A stretch of DNA of 64,000 nt from DATKJY01 sp964540105 (lineage in GTDB: Bacteria; Zixibacteria; MSB-5A5; GN15; FEB-12). A program made the position numbers and the translations under genes. The notes under the pieces were generated by a model. It worked only from the letters and a program-made list of their open reading frames with translations. It did no database searches and was not told the origin of the DNA. Below, one piece after another: positions 35,941 to 44,046 of the stretch (within the stretch, counting starts at the first letter, position 1; every line of letters starts with the position of its first letter). The stretch lies in NCBI GenBank assembly GCA_964540105.1, contig CAZILL010000001.1, positions 434,001 to 498,000 on the forward strand, read 5' to 3'.

Positions 35941-36151
35941 TCACAATTTGGTCACAACGCTACGTAAGTCTGTGTCATACAACGCGAGTCGGAGGTTCGA
36001 TCCCCCCCCACCTCCAATAATATAACTCATTACAAATCAATCGCTTACAAAGGGAAGGGGCGTCCGAATCCCCGTCCCCTGGCTTTTCTAGGCGTATTTC
36101 TGGCAATCACACCGAATGACGAGAGACAAAGAGCGTCGCAGTCTGGTCACA
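35941..36151 (+). repeat. att-like repeat, copy D
   Basis: Arm TCACAATTTGGTCACAACG (35941), core GGAGGTTCGATCCCCCCC to ACCTCCA (35991-36016), AATATAACTCATTAC block, hairpin AGGGGCGTCC...CGTCCCCT, CTGGCAATCACACCGAAT and distal arm GTCGCAGTCTGGTCACA (ends 36151). From CACCTCCA to CTTTTCTA it is identical to copy A, although the copies are 15 kb apart. Recent duplication or ongoing exchange is likely. Confidence 0.85.
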
Positions 36152-36391
36152 TGTCGCCAGTGATGAACGTGGAGTTATTCGACCAAGGTCTTCCTGATTC
36201 CTTCTTCGTATTTATCTGACAGTCTTGCTGCCCATTGTAATAGATTCATTTCTCATCCCCAATCGCTATCTCACTCATGGGCGTGTGACAACTGGCGTGG
36301 TCACGTTCTCCGGGAGCCGGGGCATTGTCGAGATATCGAACAACGACTCAGATGACAAAACCGGATTGTAAACTCGCTTCGCGGTTGCCCG

Positions 36392-36420
36392 TTGTCGTGG
36401 TCGGCTTTAGCCATTATATT
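36392..36420 (+). promoter_or_regulatory. candidate promoter of hypA
   Basis: TTGTCG (36392-36397), 17 bases, TATATT (36415-36420), about 64 bases before the hypA start. The 240 bases from copy D to this point contain no gene. Confidence 0.5.
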
Positions 36421-36483
36421 GAAGCGTTATGAGTATTGCGGGTTTCGACCGCCTCGGCTCAAACAACGGACCGGCGGAGTATC

Positions 36484-36873
36484 ATGCACGAACTATCAGT
36501 CGCAACAAATCTGGTCACCCTTGTGGAGCAGCAGTTGGTTGGCCGGAAACAGGCAGTCGTGCGATCAGTAGGTGTTCGTATTGGCGGTCTAGTCGATATC
36601 TCCGTCGAGGCGCTGCAATTCGGATACCAGATCGCTTGTCAAGGTACGCCGCTGGCTACCTCCACTCTGCAGATTGAGTCGATTCCGATAACCGCCCGCT
36701 GCCTGTCCTGTCAGGCACGGACCGAGATCATACAACAACTCTATCTCTGTTCGCGATGTCACAGCGCCGATGTTGAGATAGTCTCGGGACTGGAGCTTGA
36801 TCTTGCCTGGATCGAAATTGACTCGGCGACTCCCGAATGCGAACCGACGGCGTCGCCAGAAACTTCCCCTTGA
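36484..36873 (+). CDS. hypA: hydrogenase nickel-insertion protein HypA
   Basis: The start is ATG 36484, which puts the invariant nickel-binding MHE at the N-terminus (MHELSVATNLV). An upstream in-frame ATG would hide it. The 129-residue protein has the zinc site CLSCQ (about residue 79) and CSRCHS, and ends in an acidic-Pro tail. HypA hands Ni(II) to the hydrogenase large subunit together with HypB. It is followed by hypB and lies convergent to the hydrogenase operon. Length is normal. Confidence 0.96.
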   Translation: MHELSVATNLVTLVEQQLVGRKQAVVRSVGVRIGGLVDISVEALQFGYQIACQGTPLATSTLQIESIPITARCLSCQARTEIIQQLYLCSRCHSADVEIVSGLELDLAWIEIDSATPECEPTASPETSP

Positions 36874-36884
36874 CGGAGTCGTTC

Positions 36885-37553
36885 ATGACGGAAAAAGTGT
36901 CGATCGAGAAGAAAGTTCTCTCGGAAAACGATCGGCTCGCGGCTGAACTCCGAGAGCTGTTCGCCCGGCATCGGCTTCTGACACTTAATCTGGTCAGCTC
37001 CCCCGGATCGGGGAAGACCTCGTTATTGGAGCGTACCATAGAGCGCTGCGGCTCTCGACTTCGCATGGCGCTGGTGGCGGGCGATGTGCAGACCGAGAAT
37101 GATGCCGACCGCCTCAGAAACGCCGGCGCTTCAATAGTACGCCCGATCGTCACCGGCGGTGCCTGCCATCTCGATGCCAAAATGATCGGACGAGCTATCG
37201 ATGCAATTGATCTGAGAGCGATTGACATTTTGTTCATCGAGAACGTCGGTAATCTTGTCTGTCCCTCCAGTTATGATCTCGGCGAGGATATGAAAGTGGT
37301 TATCATCAGCACCACTGAGGGCGACGATAAGCCGCTCAAGTACCCAGGGATGTTTCGACGATCATCTGTTATGATCGTCAACAAGATCGATCTACTTGGG
37401 ACGTCTGAGTTTTCCCTCCGAAAAGTCGAAGATAATGCGCGACGGATCAATGGCGCTCTGAAGATTCTGGAAGTGTCGTGTCGCAACGGGGAAGGGCTTG
37501 TCGATTGGATTGACTGGCTGACTGCCCAGGTGCAATCGAAGAAGGCGGATTGA
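36885..37553 (+). CDS. hypB: hydrogenase nickel GTPase HypB
   Basis: The start is ATG 36885. The 222-residue protein has G1 SSPGSGKTSLLE, the metal-site region TGGACHLDAKM, Walker B LFIENVGNLVCPSSYDLGE and the G4 motif VNKIDLL. It lacks the N-terminal His-rich stretch of some HypB proteins. It hydrolyses GTP to drive nickel delivery with HypA. Its stop is only a few bases before the hypF fragment. Both hypA and hypB look intact, unlike the rest of the cluster. Confidence 0.96.
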   Translation: MTEKVSIEKKVLSENDRLAAELRELFARHRLLTLNLVSSPGSGKTSLLERTIERCGSRLRMALVAGDVQTENDADRLRNAGASIVRPIVTGGACHLDAKMIGRAIDAIDLRAIDILFIENVGNLVCPSSYDLGEDMKVVIISTTEGDDKPLKYPGMFRRSSVMIVNKIDLLGTSEFSLRKVEDNARRINGALKILEVSCRNGEGLVDWIDWLTAQVQSKKAD

Positions 37554-37735
37554 CAAGCGGCGACCGGGGTGTCAATTCGAGCCCGAGAGCCATCGAGCGC
37601 CCGGGATTTCCGTTCGCGGAATTGTCCAGGGGCAGGCTTCAGACGCTCGTATTTCGACTGGCCGAAGAGCTACGGCTGGTCGGTTCGGTCGGAAACGACT
37701 CGGAGGGGGTGGCGATCGACGTTCAAGCGGGGAAT
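37550..37735 (+). pseudogene. hypF N-terminal fragment (acylphosphatase domain only)
   Basis: The frame beginning at 37550 contains RLQTLVFRLAEELRLVGSVG and NDSEGVAIDVQAGN, which match the start of HypF (acylphosphatase-like domain). The characteristic GVVQGVGFRP motif just before it is degraded. The frame ends at TGA 37747, inside hypD-like sequence in another frame. The rest of HypF (about 700 residues), HypC and most of HypD are absent. A deletion removed them, or the assembly skipped them. Confidence 0.7.
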
Positions 37736-38054
37736 TCGCACGCGTGAGCTTTTGGCCGAAATGTTCGCACCGGAAAACAGAGAGTGGCGCGGGATCGGCC
37801 GGATACTGCAAAGTGGATTGAGATTGAGTGACCAGTATCGCAAATACGAGTATGAACTGCGAGCGGCTCTCTCGCCGGTCGCCGCCCTCAGCCGTCACCC
37901 ATGTTGGGCGGGAGAAATACTCCAGGGTATGAAGCGACCGACAGGCTGCCCGTCGTTCGGTAAATCATGTACGCCGGCCGTCCCACTAGGTGCCCCGATA
38001 GTATCGGCCGAGGGGGTTTGCGCGGCTTACTTTCCAATCAGAGGAGGGGGATTC
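37736..38054 (+). pseudogene. hypD C-terminal fragment
   Basis: The fragment reads ELLAEMFAPENREWRGIGRI, then CTPAVPLGAPIVSAEGVCAAYF, the conserved HypD end. The Cys-rich motif is CWAGEILQG where HypD has CxCGE, so a cluster cysteine is lost. The frame has no stop and runs directly into the hypE start. Everything before residue ~240 of a normal HypD is missing. HypD is the Fe(CN)2CO scaffold, so this gene cannot be functional. Confidence 0.75.
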
Positions 38055-38893
38055 GTGCTCAGTCAACATGAGCAGGCGAAGGAATTGGTTTCACTGAGCC
38101 GCGGGAGCGGCGGAGGAATGTCACACGCTTTGATCAGCAAGTTGATTGTGCCGACATTCGATAATCGGGAACTCAACCGGCCGGCTGACGCGGCCAGTCG
38201 GGACGTTGATAAAAGTCGGATCGCATTCACTACCGATGCCCACGTGGTTGATCCGCTGTTCTTTCCGGGCGGCGACCTCGGGGCGCTTGCTGTCACTGGC
38301 GACACCAAAGTTGTGCCTCGGGGAAAAGCAGACAAGCTGTTTGTTATCACCTAGGGTGTTGGGACTATCTCACCGTTGGTGCACCTCGGAACGGAACGCA
38401 TCGCTGCTGGAGACAAGATCATCGTCTCAGGATCAATTGGTGATCACGGGATCGCCGTGCTGGTTGCCAGAGAGGCCTTTACCCTTGGCGGCGGCGTCAC
38501 CAGTGACTGCGCGCCGCTGCACGAGCTGACGAGTCGGATCCTCGCGACGGCAGGAGAGAATGTCAAGGTGCTGCGCGACCCGATGCGCGGCGGGATTGCC
38601 GCCACGCTCAACGAATTTGCGCTGAGCGCGCACAAGGGAGTACAGATCGACGAAACACTTGTCCCTGTTCGCCCTGAAGTCCGTTCCGCCTGCGAATTGC
38701 TCGGGTTCGATCCGATGCACATCGCCAACGAGGGGAAGCTCGTGGCTGTGGTGGTAGCCGAGTGCGCAGAACGAATTCTCAATGAAACGAAGCGGCTTCC
38801 GCTCGTCTGGGAACGGTTATGGCGCGGACTATCCTGGGGAGTTGGCGTTTTGTCGATCTGCCACTGGGCGAACTGCTGCCGAGGATTTGTTAG
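38055..38893 (+). pseudogene. hypE: hypE pseudogene: internal deletion, in-frame stop, frameshift
   Basis: The start GTG 38055 has a ribosome site (GAGGAGGGGG). The N-terminus is hypE-like (SRGSGGGMSHALI, FTTDAHVVDPLFFPGGDLGALAV). The frame then jumps in frame to TGDTKVVPRGKADKLFVIT, which removes about 60-70 residues including the usual NDLAVMGA segment. A TAG follows at 38352-38354, inside TTGIG-like sequence. The remainder (GVGTISPLVHL... LRDPMRGGIAATLNEFA) continues, and after a frameshift near 38810 the true C-terminus PLGELLPRIC ends at TAG 38891. HypE provides the cyanide ligands. It overlaps the protease gene end. Confidence 0.85.
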
Positions 38894-39371
38894 CGTCCGA
38901 AGAGGCGCGTGCCCGGTCACCAATCCAGCGCTGAACCATAGACACTATTTCGGGAACCTGTCTCTGCACTGCGGGAGTAAGCCCCTGATGCAGCGTCTGT
39001 ACATCGGCCGCTTCCACTGCGATGACGTCGACTCGCTCCGGCATAATCATACCCAGCTCGCGACCCATCTCAATCGTCGTCGGAAGATTGATATGATGGC
39101 TGCCGATCAGATTCCAGGTGGGAGCAAGACGATGGGCCAAAAACTGATGAATTGTGCCGGGTGGAGCAGAACCGGTCACGATGGCATCAACTACCAGCAC
39201 TTCGCGACGGTCGGTCAATAGATCCAGAAACGAGAATCCTGATAGAGAAGCCGCGCAGATATCGGCATCGAGTTCTTTCTGATTGCTACCTAACTCACTC
39301 GCGACGACGAATCCGAGACCGTCGTCGGTCAATAGGTCGTTGCCAAGACAGAGCACCAGCCGGTCATTCAC
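38829..39371 (-). CDS. NiFe-hydrogenase maturation protease (M52)
   Basis: The start is GTG 39371, overlapping the large-subunit stop (GTGA). Upstream ATG frames would lie inside that gene. The 180-residue protein has the M52 motifs LCLGNDLLTDDGLGFVV, VVDAIVTGSAPPGTIH and HHINLPTTIEMGRELG. It trims the C-terminal peptide after the DPCFGCATH motif of the large subunit once nickel is in place. The last 22 codons overlap the hypE remnant on the other strand. It is the final gene of the hydrogenase operon. Confidence 0.88.
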   Translation of the reverse strand: MNDRLVLCLGNDLLTDDGLGFVVASELGSNQKELDADICAASLSGFSFLDLLTDRREVLVVDAIVTGSAPPGTIHQFLAHRLAPTWNLIGSHHINLPTTIEMGRELGMIMPERVDVIAVEAADVQTLHQGLTPAVQRQVPEIVSMVQRWIGDRARASSDANKSSAAVRPVADRQNANSPG

Positions 39372-40852
39372 AGATTTCTCCGCACGGTTTCGACAACCTC
39401 GCCAGTAGCGGAGTCGTGGATGATCAATTCCAGCGGCATGTTGCCTGGCAACGTGTGCGTGGCGCAGCCGAAGCACGGGTCGTAGGCGCGGAAAGCCATC
39501 TCAATCCGATTGAGGGTGCCGTCGGTAATCTCAGTTCCTTTGCGAATAAGCCCCTCCGCTGCCTTCTTGATCGACATGGTGATCGGTGCGTTGTTATTGG
39601 TCGTGCCGACGATCAGATTGGCCTGAGTAATGAAGCCGTTTTGATCGGTCTTGTAGTGGTGAGTGAGCGTCCCTCGGGGGGCCTCCACGATACCCACACC
39701 TTCGCCGACTATCCTTTCGGGAGCCCTGTGAATGTTGTCGGAGACAATTTCTTCGTCGCGCGCTTGCTGTGCCACTGCCTCGCAGGCGAAAACCAATTCG
39801 ACCACCCGCGCCCAGTGGGTCGCAAGGGTGGAATGCACCATTGTCTTTCCCGAGCGATCGCCGGTCAGGGTTTCAAAGTATCGTTCGTATTGTTCTTGAG
39901 CCAACGGCGTGGCCATGCCACTGGCGACGTTGAGACGAGACAGCGGCGTGGCTTTGTAGATTCCGGACTCGTTGCCGTCGATGAACCCCTTCCATCCGAT
40001 CTTCTTCAGAAACGGATATTTCAGATAGCTGTACGGCTCGACATGTTCCGCCACATAGTCAAGATAATCCTTCGGATCATAGAGCGCATGCTCAACACCG
40101 TCCGGGCCTACGACCCTGATCTTTCCGTCGTAGAAGTTGACCCTGCCCGAGGAATCAACCAGTCCCATATTGTAGGTGCGATGCGTGAAGGTATCAGAAA
40201 GGATGAGATCAACATACTGCTTATTAGCCAGGATGATGTCGTCAAACACCTTGATGGTAAACCCTGCGAACTCCACCATCTCATCGCCGATGCGGATCAT
40301 CTCTTCCTGTTCCGCTTTGCTGATCCGTTTTGACATACCTCCGGGAATTGCCGTGACGGGGTGTATTTTCTTACCCCCGATGATTTCAATCATCCGCTGG
40401 CCCCGTGCCCGCTGAGCCACAACAGCTTTGCCGGCCTCAAGTCCAACCTTACGAATGACGCCCAGAATGTTTCGTTCAGCCGCCGGTGCATCCGGACCGC
40501 AGACGAAGTCTGGTCCCCCGAGAGCATAAAAGTGTGTTGTGTGGTCTCCTGCGTAGAAGCCGTTATAGACCAGCTCGCGCAGTTTTCGGGCAGCCGAGGG
40601 AATGGTGACACCGTATACGGCATCGGCCGCTTTCGCCGCGGCCATGTGGTGAGCGTCGGGGCAGACACCGCAGATGCGCGTCGTGATACGCGCCATCTCT
40701 TCAACCGGCCGACCTTTGGCGAACACCTCGAACCCGCGAAGTTCAGGTACTTGAAAGTAGGCGTTAGCCAGACTTCCGTCATCGTTGACGAACAAATGAA
40801 TCTTGCCATGCCCCTCCAATCGAGTGATTGGGTCGATGATCATCTCTCGCAT
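39368..40852 (-). CDS. mvhA: NiFe-hydrogenase large subunit, MvhA-like (group 3)
   Basis: 494 residues. Nickel-binding L1 motif RICGVCPDAHH (about 60-70) and L2 motif DPCFGCATH near the C-terminus are complete, followed by a 28-residue cleavage peptide. The rest resembles the F420-non-reducing (methyl viologen) hydrogenases of group 3c and related soluble hydrogenases. It splits H2 together with MvhG and passes electrons through MvhD. The start MREMII has a good ribosome site (AGGAGG). It overlaps the small-subunit gene by 13 bases. Confidence 0.94.
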   Translation of the reverse strand: MREMIIDPITRLEGHGKIHLFVNDDGSLANAYFQVPELRGFEVFAKGRPVEEMARITTRICGVCPDAHHMAAAKAADAVYGVTIPSAARKLRELVYNGFYAGDHTTHFYALGGPDFVCGPDAPAAERNILGVIRKVGLEAGKAVVAQRARGQRMIEIIGGKKIHPVTAIPGGMSKRISKAEQEEMIRIGDEMVEFAGFTIKVFDDIILANKQYVDLILSDTFTHRTYNMGLVDSSGRVNFYDGKIRVVGPDGVEHALYDPKDYLDYVAEHVEPYSYLKYPFLKKIGWKGFIDGNESGIYKATPLSRLNVASGMATPLAQEQYERYFETLTGDRSGKTMVHSTLATHWARVVELVFACEAVAQQARDEEIVSDNIHRAPERIVGEGVGIVEAPRGTLTHHYKTDQNGFITQANLIVGTTNNNAPITMSIKKAAEGLIRKGTEITDGTLNRIEMAFRAYDPCFGCATHTLPGNMPLELIIHDSATGEVVETVRRNL

Positions 40853-41820
40853 GATTGGGTCCTCCTGAGGAATGATTCGGGCAGGCTGAAGCGATAAAGG
40901 GTGCCCATCGGGTCGGGGATAGAATCGATGATTCGGTCGATTTCCTCCGGATCGGAGGAATCGATCACACTCGCCAGCGCAGAGGCCATCTTAGCTCCCT
41001 GATCGCGAACGCCGGCCGGTTTTCCATAGCACCCTCGACATGGCATTCCGGCTGCGACACACTTGGCGCCGCATCCGCCGCGTGTCGCCGGTCCGAGACA
41101 AATCAGCCCTTGCTCCATCAGACAAATGTCGGGGTCAAATGTTCTCTGAAAGGGGCGGACAAACTGCGTGATCTTTTTAACATCCCTTCTGCGGCTGCAT
41201 TCATCACAACAACTCTTGTCGGATGCGCCGAGGACGGTTCCCTTGGGCGGAAGCGGTTTGCCGTTTTTCAGGATATCGATAACGGCCGCGACAACGTCAG
41301 CAATCTGATTGGATTGCGGTGGACAGCCGGGAATAACATAATCGACATCAACAACCTGTGTGAGGGGACGAACGGTATTCCATAAAGCGGGAATACGTAC
41401 GGTCCCTTCGGGGACTTTCGTTTCCGGAGAGGGGACAACGCCGTTATTGTTACCCAGCGACGGCGACTGGTGGTACACATAGGACATGATTTCGTCTTTG
41501 CTATGCAGGTTGGCAAGCCCCGGAATGCAGCCGTCGGCGGCGCAGCTTCCAAAAGCGACCAGCACAACCGACTTACGACGCAGCAACTCGGCGATTTCGT
41601 AATTTTCTTCACTCCGAATAGCGCCGTTGAAGAGAGTGAGGGTAATCGACTGGTCGGGCATCCGGCGAATGTCATCGTACTTGAAATCCATGGCACAGGG
41701 CCAGAAGACGACATCGAAGAAGTCGGCGACGTCCAGTATTTTGGTCTCGATGTCGAGGATTGCAATATCGCATCCACCGCACGACGCCGCCCAATAGACC
41801 GCCAAAGTTGGTTTAGCCAT
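40840..41820 (-). CDS. mvhG: NiFe-hydrogenase small subunit, MvhG-like
   Basis: 326 residues with the proximal-cluster motif AASCGGCDIAILD at the N-terminus, SCAADGCIPGLAN, VIPGCPPQSNQI, and the later cluster region CCDECSRRRDV and GGCGAKCVAAGMPCRGCYG. The length and motifs match soluble group-3 small subunits without a Tat signal. It carries iron-sulfur clusters between the active site and MvhD. It overlaps mvhA by 13 bases and lies 3 bases after mvhD. All catalytic cysteines seen are in place. Confidence 0.94.
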   Translation of the reverse strand: MAKPTLAVYWAASCGGCDIAILDIETKILDVADFFDVVFWPCAMDFKYDDIRRMPDQSITLTLFNGAIRSEENYEIAELLRRKSVVLVAFGSCAADGCIPGLANLHSKDEIMSYVYHQSPSLGNNNGVVPSPETKVPEGTVRIPALWNTVRPLTQVVDVDYVIPGCPPQSNQIADVVAAVIDILKNGKPLPPKGTVLGASDKSCCDECSRRRDVKKITQFVRPFQRTFDPDICLMEQGLICLGPATRGGCGAKCVAAGMPCRGCYGKPAGVRDQGAKMASALASVIDSSDPEEIDRIIDSIPDPMGTLYRFSLPESFLRRTQSCER

Positions 41821-41823
41821 ATA

Positions 41824-42282
41824 TCACTCCGTACCTACGCGTACCGGAGCTGTCGCTTCTTCATGGTTGAAAACGACATCCCGAAGATTCAGAGGGCCGA
41901 GTTGTCTCACCTGTTCTGTAAACTCGCTGATGACCTGCTGAAACCTGACGCCCTCGGAGGCCGACACCCATTCAAGCCTCAGTCGGTGCGAATCGATGCC
42001 GAACCCCTGGACGATCTTCTTCGTCAGCGGCATCCTGCGCATGCACTTGTAATTGCCTTCCACGTAATGGCAATCACCGGGATGACACCCACACACCAGA
42101 ACGCCATCCGCGCCGTTGCGAAAGGCATCCAGAACGAAGCCTGGATCAACCCGCCCGGAACACATCACGCGAATGACATACACGTTGGGTGGGTATTTCA
42201 TTCGCGCCGTGCCCGCCAAATCGGCGCCGGTATAGGAACACCAGTTACACAAGAAGCCGACAATTCGTGGTTCAAAGCTCAT
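41824..42282 (-). CDS. mvhD: MvhD/FlpD-type iron-sulfur subunit
   Basis: 152 residues with the family pattern FLCNWCSYTGADLAG, RVMCSGRVDP and CGCHPGDCHYVEGN, binding a [2Fe-2S]-type cluster. In methanogens MvhD bridges the hydrogenase to HdrA. It overlaps the HdrA-C/NuoG fusion by four bases (ATGA) and precedes mvhG by three, so the order HdrA-C, MvhD, MvhG, MvhA fits direct electron flow. Length is usual. Confidence 0.94.
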   Translation of the reverse strand: MSFEPRIVGFLCNWCSYTGADLAGTARMKYPPNVYVIRVMCSGRVDPGFVLDAFRNGADGVLVCGCHPGDCHYVEGNYKCMRRMPLTKKIVQGFGIDSHRLRLEWVSASEGVRFQQVISEFTEQVRQLGPLNLRDVVFNHEEATAPVRVGTE

Positions 42283-44036
42283 GACAATAACCCTTCAATC
42301 TGCGCGTAGATCTGTTCATCGGTGAAGTGGCGGCCAATGATGGCTCCTGATGGGCAGGCTGCCACGCACGTACCGCACGCTTTGCACAAGGCGGAGTTGA
42401 TCGCGCTGACTTTCTTTGTCTCCTCGAAAGTGATCGCATTGTAGGAGCAGAGCGTGTTGCAGACACGACATCCTGAACAGAACTGTTCCTGAATTTCCGC
42501 GCACGCGGCGTCCATGAGGATTTCTCCCTGGCACATCAGCTTCATCGCCTGCGCCGCAGCCGCGGCTCCCTGGGCAACAGAATCAGGAATATCTTTTGGT
42601 CCCTGGCAAACTCCGGCGACAAAGATGCCGTCGGTCGTCGTCGAAACGGGCGCCAGTTTGGGATGCGCCTCGATAAACCAGCCATCCGCCCCGACGGAGA
42701 TATTGAACCGACGTCCGAACTCTTTGGCGTCTTTTCGTGCTTCCAATGCGGTGCAGAGCACGACCATGTCCACAGGAATTTCCCGGTACTTGCCGATCAG
42801 AGTATCCTCGCACTGCACAATCAGGTGGCCCTCGTCCCGTTGGCGGAAACTGGACGGCACTACTTCAGCGCCCTTTCCCCGAATGACATTCACTCCCTCT
42901 TCAAGAATCCGATGATAGAATTCCTCGTACCCCTTTCCGAAGGATCGCATGTCGATATAAAACTGATACACCTCGGCGCTTGTCTTCTCCTTGACCAAGT
43001 GGGCGAATTTGAGTGCGTACATGCAGCATACACGGCTGCAATACTTATGATGATTCTCATCACGACTTCCGATGCAATGGAGAATGGCAATGGCGCGCGG
43101 TTCCCGACCGTCGTCAAGGAGAATCCTGCCGCCGGTCGGACCAGCCGCATTGTTCATCTTTTCGAATTCCTCGGCGGTAATCACATTGGGCAGTCGGCCG
43201 TATCCGTACTGCTTGAGCGGCTCGGGATCCAGCGAATCGAAACCGGTGGCCATGATAATGGCGCCGACATCGATTTCTTCGACCGTGTCGGCATCGTCAA
43301 AGTTGATCGCTTCTCTTTGACAGACTTTTTCGCACACCTGGCATCCGTCGGTCTTGAAGTGGATGCAATTCTCTCTATGAATGCGCGGAACATTCGGGAC
43401 CGCTTGTCGAAAATCCAGTGTGATGGCAGCATCGGGAGACAGCGACAATTCCCGATGATTCAATACGCGTTCCTCGATATCGTGCATGCGAATATGACCG
43501 GTGGGGCAGATTTTTGCGCATGCGCCGCAGAGAATGCAGGCGGTCGAGTTCAGTTCAAATGGTGTCGAGACTTCGCGATTCTTTCCCCGGCTGACAAAGG
43601 CCAGCGCATGAGCGCCGACAATTTCGTCGCACACGCGGACGCACAGCCCACAGAGGATACACGTGTTCTTGGTGTGTCCCCAGCGCGGTTCGGTTATCTG
43701 AAGTTGATCGGCCAATAGTTGCAGAATCGGCGCGGGAGCTGACGTTGCCATCAGAAGTTCGAGATTGGTTCGACGAGCATTGATCACTCTCGGCGTGGCA
43801 GTGAGGATTTCCAGTCCTTCCCAGGTCGGGTAATTGCAGGCGGTAACGACCTTGTTCCAGCCCGATGAGGTGCGGGCCTCGACGGCACAAATGCGGCACG
43901 CGGCGTACGGCGTCATGTGTGGATAGTAGCAAAGAGTCGGGATTTGAATTCCCAGCGACTCCGCAGCTTGCAGGGCATACGATCCTTCTTCTACCTGCAG
44001 CGACTGACCATCGATGGTGATATTCACAACGGGCAT
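42279..44036 (-). CDS. NuoG-like N-terminal ferredoxin domains fused to the C-terminal half of HdrA
   Basis: The start is ATG 44036 (AGGAG upstream). The 585-residue protein has two parts. Residues 1-210 are NuoG/HydA-like: a [2Fe-2S] ferredoxin (CYYPHMTPYAACRIC) and two cubane sites (CILCGLCVRVC, CILCGACAKIC). From about residue 215 it continues as the second half of HdrA: AVPNVPRIHRENCIHF, GAIIMATGFD, YGYGRLPNVITAEEF, HCIGSRDENHHKYCSR, FYIDMRSFGKGYEEF, ending with cubane motifs CSGCRVCNTLC and CKACGTCVAAC. The missing HdrA first half is the gene at 46574-47542. Together they could rebuild the bifurcating FAD centre next to NuoEF. Confidence 0.88.
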   Translation of the reverse strand: MPVVNITIDGQSLQVEEGSYALQAAESLGIQIPTLCYYPHMTPYAACRICAVEARTSSGWNKVVTACNYPTWEGLEILTATPRVINARRTNLELLMATSAPAPILQLLADQLQITEPRWGHTKNTCILCGLCVRVCDEIVGAHALAFVSRGKNREVSTPFELNSTACILCGACAKICPTGHIRMHDIEERVLNHRELSLSPDAAITLDFRQAVPNVPRIHRENCIHFKTDGCQVCEKVCQREAINFDDADTVEEIDVGAIIMATGFDSLDPEPLKQYGYGRLPNVITAEEFEKMNNAAGPTGGRILLDDGREPRAIAILHCIGSRDENHHKYCSRVCCMYALKFAHLVKEKTSAEVYQFYIDMRSFGKGYEEFYHRILEEGVNVIRGKGAEVVPSSFRQRDEGHLIVQCEDTLIGKYREIPVDMVVLCTALEARKDAKEFGRRFNISVGADGWFIEAHPKLAPVSTTTDGIFVAGVCQGPKDIPDSVAQGAAAAAQAMKLMCQGEILMDAACAEIQEQFCSGCRVCNTLCSYNAITFEETKKVSAINSALCKACGTCVAACPSGAIIGRHFTDEQIYAQIEGLLS

Positions 44037-44046
44037 AACGATACTC

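Noticed and set aside
39152..40333. 393-codon plus-strand frame
   Set aside because: Antisense shadow of the hydrogenase large subunit and protease genes.
42663..43718. 351-codon plus-strand frame
   Set aside because: Antisense of the NuoG/HdrA fusion. The sense strand shows intact cluster motifs.
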